Source: Leucobacter sp. cx-42
GTDB taxonomy: Bacteria > Actinomycetota > Actinomycetes > Actinomycetales > Microbacteriaceae
Reading direction: 5' to 3'
Length of the DNA stretch: 64,000 nucleotides
Assembly: GCF_014529985.1 (NCBI RefSeq)
Contig: NZ_JACVMU010000005.1
Location: 62,001 to 126,000, forward strand
The notes under the pieces were generated by a model. That model was given only the letters and a program-made list of their open reading frames with translations, had not been told where the DNA came from and did not search any database. A program made the translations under genes and the position numbers. Numbering within the stretch: position 1 is the first letter of the stretch; each line of letters starts with the position of its first letter. Below, one piece after another: positions 9,999-18,858 of the stretch.

Positions 9999-10074
9999 AT
10001 TGTATGCCAAATGCCCCCATCAAACGCAAATCGTCACGCGAAGATCACAAATGATCACCATTTTGGAATACCAA
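9999..10074. promoter_or_regulatory. Two matching operator-like sites between the permease and the GntR gene
   Basis: ATTGTATGCCAAA at 9999-10011 and TTTGGAATACCAA at 10062-10074 are the same motif in opposite orientations (consensus TTTGG-n-ATAC-n-A). The second is itself near-palindromic (TTGG-AATA-CCAA). Sites of this form in a divergent intergenic region suggest binding by the adjacent GntR protein. Confidence 0.5.
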
Positions 10075-10157
10075 GTGGAGTCAAAACCAGCTTTCGGGCA
10101 TGATTAACTGTCGGCTCTACGAACACTCGTGAGCCCCTCAGAACGGACTGGTGCAAA

Positions 10158-10859
10158 TTGGCGAATGACCGCGTGCTCGATAGCGATACGGCCGAGCAGA
10201 GCACCCAGACCGTGCAGAGCCGCGGCGAGGTTGTCTACGAGTGGGTGCGTGAGCGGATCATTGACGGCCGGCTTCCCACCGGCAGCCGAATCCGTGAGCG
10301 TGATCTCGCTGAGGAGATCCAGGTGTCGCGCATTCCGATCCGCGAAGCGTTCCCGCGCCTCGAAGCGGAGGGGTACATTCGCACGATCCCGCGCCGCGGC
10401 GCGGTCGTCGCGCCGATGGGGCTCCCCGAGGTCAACGAGGTCTTCGACGTGCGCGCATCACTTGAGGTGCTGGCGGCAAAGCTTGCGGCGCAGCGGTGTG
10501 CCGATGGCGCTGACGGTGCGGTCGTGATCGACGCACTCGCGCGCGCTGAACGGGCGGTAGAAAGCGGGGCCGTGAAGGACATCGCGTTTGCCACCGCCCA
10601 GTTCCACAGCTCCATTGTTGAGCTTGCGGGCAGCGCCCTGCTGTCTGACCTCATGGTGCCGGTGCAGGGCCGTGTGGCCCGCCTGTTCAATCTCGCGAAC
10701 GATCGCGATGCGCTTGATCTGCACCGCGAGCACTACGACCTCGCAGATGCGATTCTCAAGGGACAGGTCACGCGCGCCTGTGCGCTCGCGCTTGCGCACG
10801 TCGAGCACAGCCGCGCGGACACTGTCCCGCTGTTTGAGCTGGCGGATCCGCGCCCCTAA
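10158..10859 (+). CDS. GntR family transcriptional regulator (FCD domain)
   Basis: 233-aa regulator. The N-terminal winged helix is clear: VYEWVRERIIDGRLPTGSRI, then RDLAEEIQVSRIPIREAFPRLEAEGYI. The C-terminal FCD ligand domain includes VFDVRASLEVLAAKLAA and a metal-site-like FHSSIVELAGS. The start is uncertain: TTG at 10158 gives MANDRV but has no good Shine-Dalgarno; GTG at 10173 is an alternative. It diverges from the APC permease, and its stop overlaps that of the amidohydrolase by four bases, tail to tail. Probable control of the permease, of itself, or of both. Confidence 0.9.
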   Translation: MANDRVLDSDTAEQSTQTVQSRGEVVYEWVRERIIDGRLPTGSRIRERDLAEEIQVSRIPIREAFPRLEAEGYIRTIPRRGAVVAPMGLPEVNEVFDVRASLEVLAAKLAAQRCADGADGAVVIDALARAERAVESGAVKDIAFATAQFHSSIVELAGSALLSDLMVPVQGRVARLFNLANDRDALDLHREHYDLADAILKGQVTRACALALAHVEHSRADTVPLFELADPRP

Positions 10860-12379
10860 TTCCCCCGCGGGAACAGCGGCGGGAACAGCTCGCCAAGGTT
10901 TGCCTTGTCACCGAGGGCGTCGCGCTGGACATACCCGGCGCGGAGCTTCTCGAAGATCCGCTGCCCCTCGGCGCGCAAGGCGCCAAGGTCGACACCGGGC
11001 AGGGTGCCGTCGCGCATGACGACCCGGCCACCGACCATGCTGAAGTTCGCGTCGCGCCCCGTGCCAGACAGGGTGAGGGTGCGGAGCGGATCGTCGATCG
11101 CGCCCATCCGGAAGTCGGCGAGCGAGAACGCGACAAGGTCGGCGGTGCGACCGACGCCGATGCGACCGAGGTCCGGGCGCCCCAGCGCGCGTGCGCCACC
11201 GAGGGTCGCCGCCTCAACGTACTCGGCGAGCAAGCCCATGCCGAGGTCATTGTGCTGCGCCTTCGAGAGTTGCACGCCGGTATCAATGGCGCGGATCAGA
11301 TCAGGCGGGAACGAGTCAGACCCGAGGGCGATCGTCACGCCAGCTTCGAGGTACTGCGAGAGCTTCTCGAGCCAGAAGGCATACCGCGCGTTAGTGACCG
11401 GGCAGTGCACGATACTCACGCCGGCTGCGGCGAGCGCGGCAAGGTCGCCGCGATCCTCGCCGTGCACATCGGGGTGCACGTCGAGGTAGACGCCGTGCGC
11501 GAGGATGAGCCGCTCGTTGAGCAGCCCCACGCGCTCCAGCAGACCGAGCGGGGTCGCGTCGCGCTCCGCCCGCAGAATGTCGATCTCGGAGCTGAGTCCC
11601 TGCGTCGCGTGCACGCGCACGAGCACGTCCCGCTCGGCAGAGAGCTTGGCGGTCGCTGCGAGCACTTCGTCGGTGACGGTCTCCACCCGGCACGGTACGA
11701 GCACGCCGGTAATGAGCGGATCGGCCAGCTCGTCGACGGAGTCGAGGAAGCGGGCAGCATCCGCGAAGGCGGCGCGACCCTTCTGCTCGTCCCAGTGGAT
11801 GACGTGTGTGCCGTCAGCTCGCGTGACGTGCACGCCCGAGCGGTACGAGGGGCCGAGGAAGACGCGGATCCCGAGCTCGCTCGCGGTATGGGCCGTGTCG
11901 AGCATGTCATCGTGCGTCTCTGCCCAGGCACCGTGCACCTCGGTCGAGATCGGCATCGCCGAGGTGATGCCGTGCAGCAGCAGCTGCACGAGACCGTACC
12001 GGCGCAGAGTGCTGCGCTCGGTATCGGTGAGGACCGCCTGTGGGTTGCGCGCGAACTCCTCCGACCAGTCGAGGCGCATCTCGTGCTCCGGGGACCACCA
12101 CGAGTCGAGGAGCAGGTGATCAATATCCACCAGCCCCTCAAGGTCGATGAGCCCCGGCATGAGCACGCTCTCGCCAAGGTCAATGACCTCGGCCGCGTTG
12201 GCCGCGAGCGCATCGCCCGCGGCGCCAGCAGCGACGCCAGCGATGCGGTCACCGTCAACGAGGACGACCGCATCGCGCAGCTCAACAAACGGACTCTCGT
12301 CAGGCGAGACGCCGACGGCCCCCACGACCGTCGGCCCCTCCGCTTCGACGATCACGTACGCGGCACGAATCGCTTTCAT
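10856..12379 (-). CDS. Amidohydrolase-superfamily protein lacking the usual N-terminal HxH
   Basis: 507 aa, probably a TIM-barrel amidohydrolase of the TrzN/guanine-deaminase type, cytoplasmic. Later landmarks are present: RVHATQGLS, LILAHGVYLDVHPDVH, IVHCPVTNARYAFW, GSDSFPPDLIRAI and a C-terminal LGRIGVGRTADLVAF. Where metal-binding HxH is expected the protein has GLIDLEGLVDIDH (residues 76-88), so one canonical metal ligand pair is missing or changed. It is the last gene of the Dpp-type operon; its ATG overlaps the stop of the preceding ATPase gene (ATGA at 12376-12379). Probably it acts on what the ABC system imports, but the substrate is unknown. Confidence 0.85.
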   Translation of the reverse strand: MKAIRAAYVIVEAEGPTVVGAVGVSPDESPFVELRDAVVLVDGDRIAGVAAGAAGDALAANAAEVIDLGESVLMPGLIDLEGLVDIDHLLLDSWWSPEHEMRLDWSEEFARNPQAVLTDTERSTLRRYGLVQLLLHGITSAMPISTEVHGAWAETHDDMLDTAHTASELGIRVFLGPSYRSGVHVTRADGTHVIHWDEQKGRAAFADAARFLDSVDELADPLITGVLVPCRVETVTDEVLAATAKLSAERDVLVRVHATQGLSSEIDILRAERDATPLGLLERVGLLNERLILAHGVYLDVHPDVHGEDRGDLAALAAAGVSIVHCPVTNARYAFWLEKLSQYLEAGVTIALGSDSFPPDLIRAIDTGVQLSKAQHNDLGMGLLAEYVEAATLGGARALGRPDLGRIGVGRTADLVAFSLADFRMGAIDDPLRTLTLSGTGRDANFSMVGGRVVMRDGTLPGVDLGALRAEGQRIFEKLRAGYVQRDALGDKANLGELFPPLFPRGN

Positions 12380-13230
12380 GACGCCAGCTGCTCTCGTCGA
12401 GTCGGCTTCCAACCAGGTCCCGGCACCGCCGCGCGGAGTGCGCGCGTGTAGGGGTGCGTCGGGTTCGCAAGGAGTTCAGCGGTGTTGCCCTGGTCGACGA
12501 CCTTGCCGTTCTCCATCACGAGCATGCGCTCCGAGATCTGGTTGACGACCGCGAGGTCGTGCGAGATGAAGAGGTAGCTCACCTCACGCTGCTGCCGAAT
12601 GTCGGCGAGCAGGTTGAGGATCTGCGCCTGGATCGAGACATCGAGCGCGGCCACGGCCTCATCGAGCACGATCACCTTAGGTTCGGCAGCAAGCGCGCGA
12701 GCAATTGCGACGCGCTGGCGCTGACCGCCGGAGAGCTCGCGCGGGTAGCGGTCGAAGAACCGCTCGGGCAGTCCGACCGCGTCAAGAATCTCCTGTGCCT
12801 GCGCCCGCGCACTGCGTGAGGTGTCGCGCGAGTGCAGCTTCACATTCGACGCGATGACATCGCCGATGTGCTGCCGACCGTTGAGCGACGAGTACGGGTC
12901 TTGGAACACGTACTGAATCTCGCGGGCCCGCTCACGGCGGGATGCGAGGCTGCGGGGTGCAGCTGTCACGTCCTTGCCGCCGAGCAGCACCTGGCCGCTC
13001 GTCACGGTCTCGAGGCCAACGATCATGCGTGCGACGGTGGTTTTGCCTGACCCCGATTCACCCACGATCGCGAGGCACTCGTTCGGCATGAGCTCGAACG
13101 AGACCCCGTCGACGGCGACGACGCCCTCGCGGTTCTTGCTGCCGCGTGCGGCCGGGAACACCTTGCGCAGGTCGGCGACCTGCACCAATGGTGCCGCGGC
13201 GCTCACCGTTTCCGATGCATGAGCGCTCAT
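12376..13230 (-). CDS. Dipeptide/oligopeptide-type ABC transporter ATP-binding protein (DppF-like)
   Basis: 284-aa ATPase, the second of a pair. Walker A GESGSGKTT, signature [15 protein letters not shown], and Walker B VIVLDEAVAALD with Glu-Ala in place of the usual Glu-Pro. C-terminal NPTHPYTRALRAAVPGP is the typical Opp/Dpp tail, although the CxxxCP iron-sulfur-like cysteines of many DppD/F proteins are absent. It overlaps its neighbours by four bases on both sides, so the operon is tightly coupled. Confidence 0.92.
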   Translation of the reverse strand: MSAHASETVSAAAPLVQVADLRKVFPAARGSKNREGVVAVDGVSFELMPNECLAIVGESGSGKTTVARMIVGLETVTSGQVLLGGKDVTAAPRSLASRRERAREIQYVFQDPYSSLNGRQHIGDVIASNVKLHSRDTSRSARAQAQEILDAVGLPERFFDRYPRELSGGQRQRVAIARALAAEPKVIVLDEAVAALDVSIQAQILNLLADIRQQREVSYLFISHDLAVVNQISERMLVMENGKVVDQGNTAELLANPTHPYTRALRAAVPGPGWKPTRREQLAS

Positions 13231-14084
13231 GAGGCAGCCCTCTCCTTCAGTTCCTGGTGTAGCTCGGCGTTGTACTCAAGCACAGGCAAGCGATCACGTC
13301 GCTCGTCAATGCTCGGGCGGGCGCCCAGCAGCTCAATCGTGTACGGGTGCGTCGGCGCCGAGTACACGTGCGAACCCTGCTCGACGATCTCGCCCGCGTA
13401 CATGACCGCGAGACGGTCACAGCACGCGTTCGCGAGTTCGAGGTCATGGGTAATGAAGAGGAGCGACAGATCGCGTGCGCGACGCTGCTCGTCCAAGATC
13501 GCCATGACGTCTGACTGTGCGGTGACGTCGAGCGCGGTCGTCGGCTCATCGGCGAGGATCAGCCGTGGTTCGGCGAGCAAGACGCTCGCGATCATCACGC
13601 GCTGCAGCAGGCCACCAGAGAGCTCGTGCGGGAACTGCCGCAGTCGCTGTTCTGGGTGACGCACGCCCACCTCGTCAAGTAGCTGCACGGCACGACGCTC
13701 GGCCTCCACGCGGGAAACCCCGCGGTCGCGCACGAGCGCCTCCGTGAGGAAGTCACCCACTGAGTGCACCGGGTTCACATGGGCGCGCGGATCCTGGAAA
13801 ATCATTCCCACGTCTGCTGCCCGATACCGACGGAGCCGTTCGCGACCCATGTCGAGCACGTTCTCGCCGTCGAAAATCACCTCGCCGCGCGTGGTGAAGC
13901 CTGGCGCCAGCATGCGCATGATTGCGCGAGTGGTCAATGACTTGCCTGAGCCCGACTCCCCCACGAGGCCGAGGGCCTCGCCACGGTTGAGCGTGAAGCT
14001 CACGCCGTTGAGCAGGTGCAGCTGACGATCTCTGGTGTTGAGATTCGCGTGCAGCGAGTTCACTTCGAGCAGTACATCGCTCAT
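13227..14084 (-). CDS. Dipeptide/oligopeptide-type ABC transporter ATP-binding protein (DppD-like)
   Basis: 285-aa ATPase partner of the DppF-like protein. Walker A GESGSGKSLTTRAIMRM, the DppD hallmark IFQDPRAHVNPVHSVGDFL, signature LSGGLLQRVMIAS (LSGGL rather than LSGGQ), Walker B LILADEPTTALD. The two ATPases presumably form a heterodimer under permeases DppC and DppB. The start ATG overlaps the gene next in line, and GAGAATACGATG precedes it. Confidence 0.92.
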   Translation of the reverse strand: MSDVLLEVNSLHANLNTRDRQLHLLNGVSFTLNRGEALGLVGESGSGKSLTTRAIMRMLAPGFTTRGEVIFDGENVLDMGRERLRRYRAADVGMIFQDPRAHVNPVHSVGDFLTEALVRDRGVSRVEAERRAVQLLDEVGVRHPEQRLRQFPHELSGGLLQRVMIASVLLAEPRLILADEPTTALDVTAQSDVMAILDEQRRARDLSLLFITHDLELANACCDRLAVMYAGEIVEQGSHVYSAPTHPYTIELLGARPSIDERRDRLPVLEYNAELHQELKERAAS

Positions 14085-14965
14085 CGTATTCTCCTGTTGT
14101 TCGAGGCGAGGCGGTCACCGAGCACGGTGATGCTCCACACGATGAGGACGATCGTGAGACCGGCGCTAATGGCTTCCAATCCCTGGCCGCGCAGGAGCGA
14201 GTCGAAGCCGCTCTTCACCATGAGGCCGAGATCTGCCGTCGGCGGCTGAACGCCAAGACCAAGGAACGACACCGCAGCGAGGTCAATGACCGCGAAACCG
14301 AGCGATGACACCGCCTGCGCCACAATGATCGGCTGTACATTCGGCAGAATCTGCTTCAGGCTGATGCCGATGCCCGACTGGCCCTGCAGCCACGCGGCCT
14401 GCACGTACGGCATACCGCGCTCACGCAGCGCCGCACCGCGCACCACGCGCGCAACGTAGGGAATGTAACCGATCGAGAGACCGACCACGACCGTCGGGAG
14501 GTTCGGGCCGAAGATCGCGACCGCGATGAGCGCGAACACGATGCCGGGCACCGAGAACAGCACGTCGAGGATCCACGAGATGACCGTGTCAACGCGGCCA
14601 CGGTTCCACGCCGCAATGAGCGCAAGCGTCGTGCCCACCACGGTCGCGATGAGGATCACGAACGTGGGGCCGATGAGCGTGATCCGCGCACCGTACATGA
14701 GGCGCGAGAGCAGGTCACGACCCAGCGCATCAGCGCCGAGCAAGTGGGCGCTGCTTGGACCGGAGAGCGCGGCGAGGAGATCTGGATAGTCCGGATCATA
14801 CGGCGCGACCCACGGCGCGAGGAGCGCAAGCAACGCAATGATCGTGAGGACCGCGGCCGCGGCCACCCCCGTCACGCCGAGCAGACGGTACGCGCGTGTG
14901 ACCGGTCCGGGGCCATCATTGGCCACGCGCCGAAGCGCGATCTGAGTAGTACTGAGGGTCGTCAC
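14081..14965 (-). CDS. Dipeptide/oligopeptide-type ABC transporter permease (DppC-like)
   Basis: 294-aa inner-membrane permease. The DppC pattern is present: a single N-terminal helix (VAAAVLTIIALLALLAPW), then LLGADALGRDLLSRLMYGARITL, and an EAA loop near GQSGIGISLKQILPNVQPI, with about six helices in all. It overlaps the DppD-like and DppB-like genes by four bases each. It forms the membrane channel with DppB. Confidence 0.92.
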   Translation of the reverse strand: MTTLSTTQIALRRVANDGPGPVTRAYRLLGVTGVAAAAVLTIIALLALLAPWVAPYDPDYPDLLAALSGPSSAHLLGADALGRDLLSRLMYGARITLIGPTFVILIATVVGTTLALIAAWNRGRVDTVISWILDVLFSVPGIVFALIAVAIFGPNLPTVVVGLSIGYIPYVARVVRGAALRERGMPYVQAAWLQGQSGIGISLKQILPNVQPIIVAQAVSSLGFAVIDLAAVSFLGLGVQPPTADLGLMVKSGFDSLLRGQGLEAISAGLTIVLIVWSITVLGDRLASNNRRIR

Positions 14966-15912
14966 TGCTTGCTTCCCAACTGAATGCGCGGATCGATGAT
15001 CGTGTACAGGAAATCAACGATCGCGTTGATAACAACAAACGCCAGCACGAGCACGAGAATCACTGCCTGCACGACCGCGAAGTCACGCTGCAGGATGGCA
15101 CGCACCAGGAGCGAGCCGAGACCGTCGAGCGCAAACACGTTCTCCACAACGACCGCACCAGCGATGAGGGTCGCAACCGTCAGGCCGAGCACCGTCGTAA
15201 TAGGAATGAGGGCGTTGCGCAGAATGTGGCGGCGAACGATAAGCCCCGGGCGGAGGCCGCGAGCAACGGCGGTCTGCACGTGCTCGCGTCCCTCCTCCTC
15301 GAGTACCGACGCACGCGTGATGCGTGTTTGGTAGGCGGCGCTCGCAACCGCGAGCGCGATGGCGGGCAGGGTGAGATGGACGAGGGTGTCCATGCCGCCC
15401 GATCCGCTTCCATTCGTGGGGAACCAGCCAAGACCCACCGCGAAGACACTGATCAGTGCGACACCGATCACGAACGCGGGAGTTGCGAGGCCGAGCGTGG
15501 CGACGGTCGTCACCAGCTGGTCCACCCAGCCGCCCTTGAGCGCGCCCAGCAGGCCGAGGCCCACACCGATCACCGCGATGATCAGGGTTGCGAGCGCGAT
15601 CAGCGCGACCGTCGTACCGATGCGGCTGCCCATGAGGTCGAGCACCGGCTGGCGGTACACGACCGAGTCGCCCAGGTTGCCCTGGAACAGGTCGCCGATC
15701 CACGCGAAGTAGCGCACGAGGAAGGGATCATCGAAGTGATACTGCTCGGTGAGACGAGCGACCTGTTCCGGGGTTCCGCCGCGCGGGCCGAGAACGAAAC
15801 TCAGGGGGCTGCCTGGCGCCAGGTACATCATGCCGAACACCGCGAACGATGTGACAAACAGCACCAGGAGCAGACTGCCAGCCCGCTTGAGCAGGAATAC
15901 GGGGAGGGACAC
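14962..15912 (-). CDS. Dipeptide/oligopeptide-type ABC transporter permease (DppB-like)
   Basis: 316-aa permease. It begins LLKRAGSLLLVLFVTSFAVF and carries the family's YLAPGSP and FLVRYFAWIGDLFQGNLG segments. The EAA-like loop is around REHVQTAVARGLRPGLIVRRHIL. About six helices. It starts two bases after the stop of the substrate-binding protein gene. Confidence 0.92.
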   Translation of the reverse strand: MSLPVFLLKRAGSLLLVLFVTSFAVFGMMYLAPGSPLSFVLGPRGGTPEQVARLTEQYHFDDPFLVRYFAWIGDLFQGNLGDSVVYRQPVLDLMGSRIGTTVALIALATLIIAVIGVGLGLLGALKGGWVDQLVTTVATLGLATPAFVIGVALISVFAVGLGWFPTNGSGSGGMDTLVHLTLPAIALAVASAAYQTRITRASVLEEEGREHVQTAVARGLRPGLIVRRHILRNALIPITTVLGLTVATLIAGAVVVENVFALDGLGSLLVRAILQRDFAVVQAVILVLVLAFVVINAIVDFLYTIIDPRIQLGSKQ

Positions 15913-15914
15913 GG

Positions 15915-17567
15915 TTACTCAACACCGCCGATGGTGGCAGCCCAGGGGTAACCGAGGTACGCAGACGAAGCCGTCGCGCCCGAGATCTTGTTGTTCTGGA
16001 CGAGAATGACCGGGAGGTCACCCATCGGCAGCCACGGAAGATCTCGCATGACGTTCGCCTGCGCGGCGATCGTGTGCTCGGCACGCTTCACAGGATCGAG
16101 CTCTGCACGAGCTGCCTTCAGCTCGTCAGCTGCGCCGTCGTACTTGATGAAGTTGTTCGTACTTTCGGGAGTGAACGTGGTGTAGACATCGAGCGGATCA
16201 CTGACGTTGCCGTAGTACGTCGTGAAGAAACCGTCGAGACCCTCACGCGCCTTCGGGTCGAAGTAGACGTTGCCGAACTGCTCAACGGGGATGACCTTGG
16301 TCTCAATGGTGAGGCCGATTGCCTGGCCTGCAGCCTGGATAAGGTTCGCGGTCTGCTCGTGCACTGCCGAAGAACCCTGCACACCGAGCACGATCGGCTG
16401 GCTGATGTCAGCGCCAGAGTCAGCGAGAATCTTCTTCGCCTGCTCGATGTCGGGCTGCACCTCGAAGCTCTTGAACGCCTCTTCAAACTTCTTCGCTGCC
16501 TCGCCCTCACCGAAGTACGCGGGTCCGGTCAGCACAGCCGAGGGAATCGAAACACCCTGGAACACGACGTCCGAAATTGCTTCGCTGTCGATCGCGGTGA
16601 GCAGCGCCTGACGCACTTCGGGCTGCGAGAAGGTACCGGTCTGCTGGATCGCACGCAGCGACCAGAAGATGTACGACTTACCGAACGAGATGGTCGCGTC
16701 GCTGTCCTGGAGTTGGCCGAGGCCAGCAGGCGGCAGGTAGAAGAACTGACCATCAACGTCGCCCGAACGGAGCGCGTTGACCGCGGTCGACTCGTCAGCG
16801 ATGAAGCTGAACGAGAGCTTCTCAACCTTGGGAACGAGGTTCTTGTCCCAGTAGTTTTCGTTCTTCACGAGATTGATCGACTTGCCGGGCTCCCAGCTGT
16901 CGAACTTGAACGGACCGGTGCACATGATGCCGCCTTGCGGCGTACCGAAGGTCTCACCGGCCGCCTCAGCCGCGGCCTGCTGCACGATTGCGCCCGCCGC
17001 ACTCGACATGCCCTGCTCGAAGAGCGCATCTGGCTGGCTGAGGTTGACGGTCACCTCACGGTCGCCGGTCTTTTCGACCGAGGCAACGTTGGTGAAGTAG
17101 TCACTCCAGTAGGTGCTCGACTCTGCGCCGACCTGGCGGCCGAGTGAGTACACGACGTCATCGGCGGTCAACGGGGTGCCGTCCCAGAACTGCACGCCTT
17201 CACGAATCGTGTAGACGTAGGTCTTGTCGTCTGGCGCGGTGACCGACTCCGCGAGGGCGTTCTCAATCGAGAGGTCTGGCGTGATGCGGGTGAGACCCTC
17301 ACAGGTGTTCGAGTCGACCGTGTTCTCGGCGTAGTTGAACGAGAACATCGGGTCGAGCGACATTGGCTCGTACGGGAGGTTCCAGGTCACCTTGTCGACC
17401 GGCTTGGTGCCGGCAGGTGTGGTGTCGATGAGGTCAGCAGAGCTGACGTCGAAGAGGGGCTTCGCTGTGGCATCGCCGCCGGTGCTGCCGGCACCGCTCG
17501 AGCAACCGGTGACTGCAACAGCCGAGACTGCGACAGCGCCCAAAAAGGCGAGGGATCGTTTAGACAC
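15915..17567 (-). CDS. Family 5 extracellular solute-binding lipoprotein
   Basis: 550-aa lipoprotein that captures the substrate outside the membrane for the Dpp-type importer. GTG start at 17567 chosen because AAAGGAGTCCTT precedes it; a longer frame adds 25 residues before the signal peptide. Signal peptide with lipobox VAVTGC (Cys22). Family marks: TWNLPYEPMSLDPMF, YTIREGVQFWDGTPLTADDVVYSL, and PFKFDSWEPGKSINLVKNENYW. The binding pocket cannot be typed by eye, so the ligand (peptide or other amide) is unknown. Confidence 0.93.
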   Translation of the reverse strand: MSKRSLAFLGAVAVSAVAVTGCSSGAGSTGGDATAKPLFDVSSADLIDTTPAGTKPVDKVTWNLPYEPMSLDPMFSFNYAENTVDSNTCEGLTRITPDLSIENALAESVTAPDDKTYVYTIREGVQFWDGTPLTADDVVYSLGRQVGAESSTYWSDYFTNVASVEKTGDREVTVNLSQPDALFEQGMSSAAGAIVQQAAAEAAGETFGTPQGGIMCTGPFKFDSWEPGKSINLVKNENYWDKNLVPKVEKLSFSFIADESTAVNALRSGDVDGQFFYLPPAGLGQLQDSDATISFGKSYIFWSLRAIQQTGTFSQPEVRQALLTAIDSEAISDVVFQGVSIPSAVLTGPAYFGEGEAAKKFEEAFKSFEVQPDIEQAKKILADSGADISQPIVLGVQGSSAVHEQTANLIQAAGQAIGLTIETKVIPVEQFGNVYFDPKAREGLDGFFTTYYGNVSDPLDVYTTFTPESTNNFIKYDGAADELKAARAELDPVKRAEHTIAAQANVMRDLPWLPMGDLPVILVQNNKISGATASSAYLGYPWAATIGGVE

Positions 17568-17606
17568 AAGGACTCCTTTGTTCTGTGGTGGTACTGCAAA
17601 ATCTGG

Positions 17607-17665
17607 GCTGGCGGGGCAGCCATTGCCCCGCCAGCTGGTCAACGTCGCGACAGTGTGACGTTGAC
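17607..17665 (-). promoter_or_regulatory. Two tandem hairpins between the first amidohydrolase and the binding protein
   Basis: Within the operon, in transcription order, GTCAACGTC pairs with GACGTTGAC (17638-17665), then GCTGGCGGGGCA pairs with TGCCCCGCCAGC (17607-17635). ATTTT follows on the minus strand. The pair could act as a partial terminator or an RNA-stability element that sets different levels of enzyme and binding protein, as is known for intergenic hairpins in other ABC operons. Confidence 0.6.
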
Positions 17666-17687
17666 TTAGGCTCGCTCAGTGGCGTGG

Positions 17688-18746
17688 TTACAGGTGTGCG
17701 GGCACCGCCACCCCACGGCGCACAACGCGCTTCGGCGATGGGCGGTCAACCACGAGCTGCGCCACATTCGGGACATCGAACTCGAGGAAGCTGTCGGCCG
17801 ATCCGCCACCCACGACGTCGGAAATTCCGAGCATCTCGCCGCCGGCGACAGTGGCGAGGGTGAATGCGCGCTCGAGCTCGGCATCGGTGATCGCGCCAGT
17901 GCGGTACGCGAGCAGGTGCGCGCGATCGATCATGCTGCCGGTGCCGAATGGGCTCCACGAGTCACGTACGCCGTCCGAGCCGGCTGCGAGGCGCACGCCG
18001 TGCCGCTCGAAACGGTCGATGTTCGGGACGGGATCGGGGCCAAGGGCGCAGGTGGCGATCCAGATGCCGGCATCGGCAACCGCGTCGAGCGTCTCACCGA
18101 GACTCGGCAGCGACTCGTCACAGAGCGCGAACGCATGTCCGATGGTGACTCGGCCCTGACGTCCACCAGCAATCGTGCGACGGGCGATCTCGCGAATCTC
18201 AGCGAGGCCCTCCTCACCGCCATCGTGCAGGTGGATGTCAAGATCGCGACCAGCACGGTCTGCGAGACCAAAGATCGCGTCCAGGTGACCGTGCAGGTCA
18301 CCCTCCACACCGATGGGGTCGATGCCGCCGACGAGATCTGCGCCCGCATTCAGCGAGGCCGCCATGACATCAAGCGCGCCGGGGTCGGTGAGGAGGCCGA
18401 ACTGCGGAAACGCGACGATCTGCACGTCGAGGAACTGTGAGAGGCGCTCTGCAGCAGCACGCACGCCTGCAACGTTGCGCAACCCCAGCCCGGTTGACAC
18501 GTCAACGTGCGCGCGCATTGCAAACGTGCCCTGCGATACCGCGTTCGAGAGGAGCGCGAACGCGCGTTCCTCAACACTCTGCTCAAAGCCGAACTGCGTA
18601 GAACGATCGTTCTCAATGAGGTCGGCGAGCGTCGCCGCTGGACGGCGCGACATCCACGGTCCACCCCATGAGGTCTTGTCTGGATGAATATGCGCGTCGA
18701 CACAGCCCGCGGTGCGGAGCGTGCGAGCGGGGGGATTCACCGTCAT
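17688..18746 (-). CDS. Cytosine-deaminase-like amidohydrolase
   Basis: 352-aa hydrolase of the CodA-like branch of the amidohydrolase superfamily. It has CVDAHIHPDKTSWGG (HxH at residues 19 and 21), HLHDGGEEG, TIGHAFALCDE and the CodA hallmark SDGVRDSWSPFGTGSM. The substrate may be a heterocycle or cyclic amide rather than cytosine. ATG at 18746 follows AAAGGGTCTCC. It is the first gene of the seven-gene operon and starts 113 bases from a divergent FadR-like regulator, with an inverted repeat between them. Confidence 0.87.
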   Translation of the reverse strand: MTVNPPARTLRTAGCVDAHIHPDKTSWGGPWMSRRPAATLADLIENDRSTQFGFEQSVEERAFALLSNAVSQGTFAMRAHVDVSTGLGLRNVAGVRAAAERLSQFLDVQIVAFPQFGLLTDPGALDVMAASLNAGADLVGGIDPIGVEGDLHGHLDAIFGLADRAGRDLDIHLHDGGEEGLAEIREIARRTIAGGRQGRVTIGHAFALCDESLPSLGETLDAVADAGIWIATCALGPDPVPNIDRFERHGVRLAAGSDGVRDSWSPFGTGSMIDRAHLLAYRTGAITDAELERAFTLATVAGGEMLGISDVVGGGSADSFLEFDVPNVAQLVVDRPSPKRVVRRGVAVPAHL

Positions 18747-18815
18747 TGGAGACCCTTTCGTAAGAATTGCGTGGATTTTGTCCCGCGTGAGATAGCGGAA
18801 ACCCACTTGTCAGAC

Positions 18816-18830
18816 ATATGATAACCATAT
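18816..18830. promoter_or_regulatory. Candidate operator in the divergent amidohydrolase/regulator gap
   Basis: Inverted repeat ATATG-ATAAC-CATAT in an A+T-rich patch between the two divergent starts. Likely site for the FadR-like protein encoded next to it. Confidence 0.5.
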
Positions 18831-18858
18831 AACTTAACCGATCTGCAAGGATGAATCC

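Noticed and set aside
11252-12451. 400-codon open frame opposite the amidohydrolase
   Set aside because: Antisense shadow of a well-supported gene; composition rich in Arg, His and Val with no recognisable motif.
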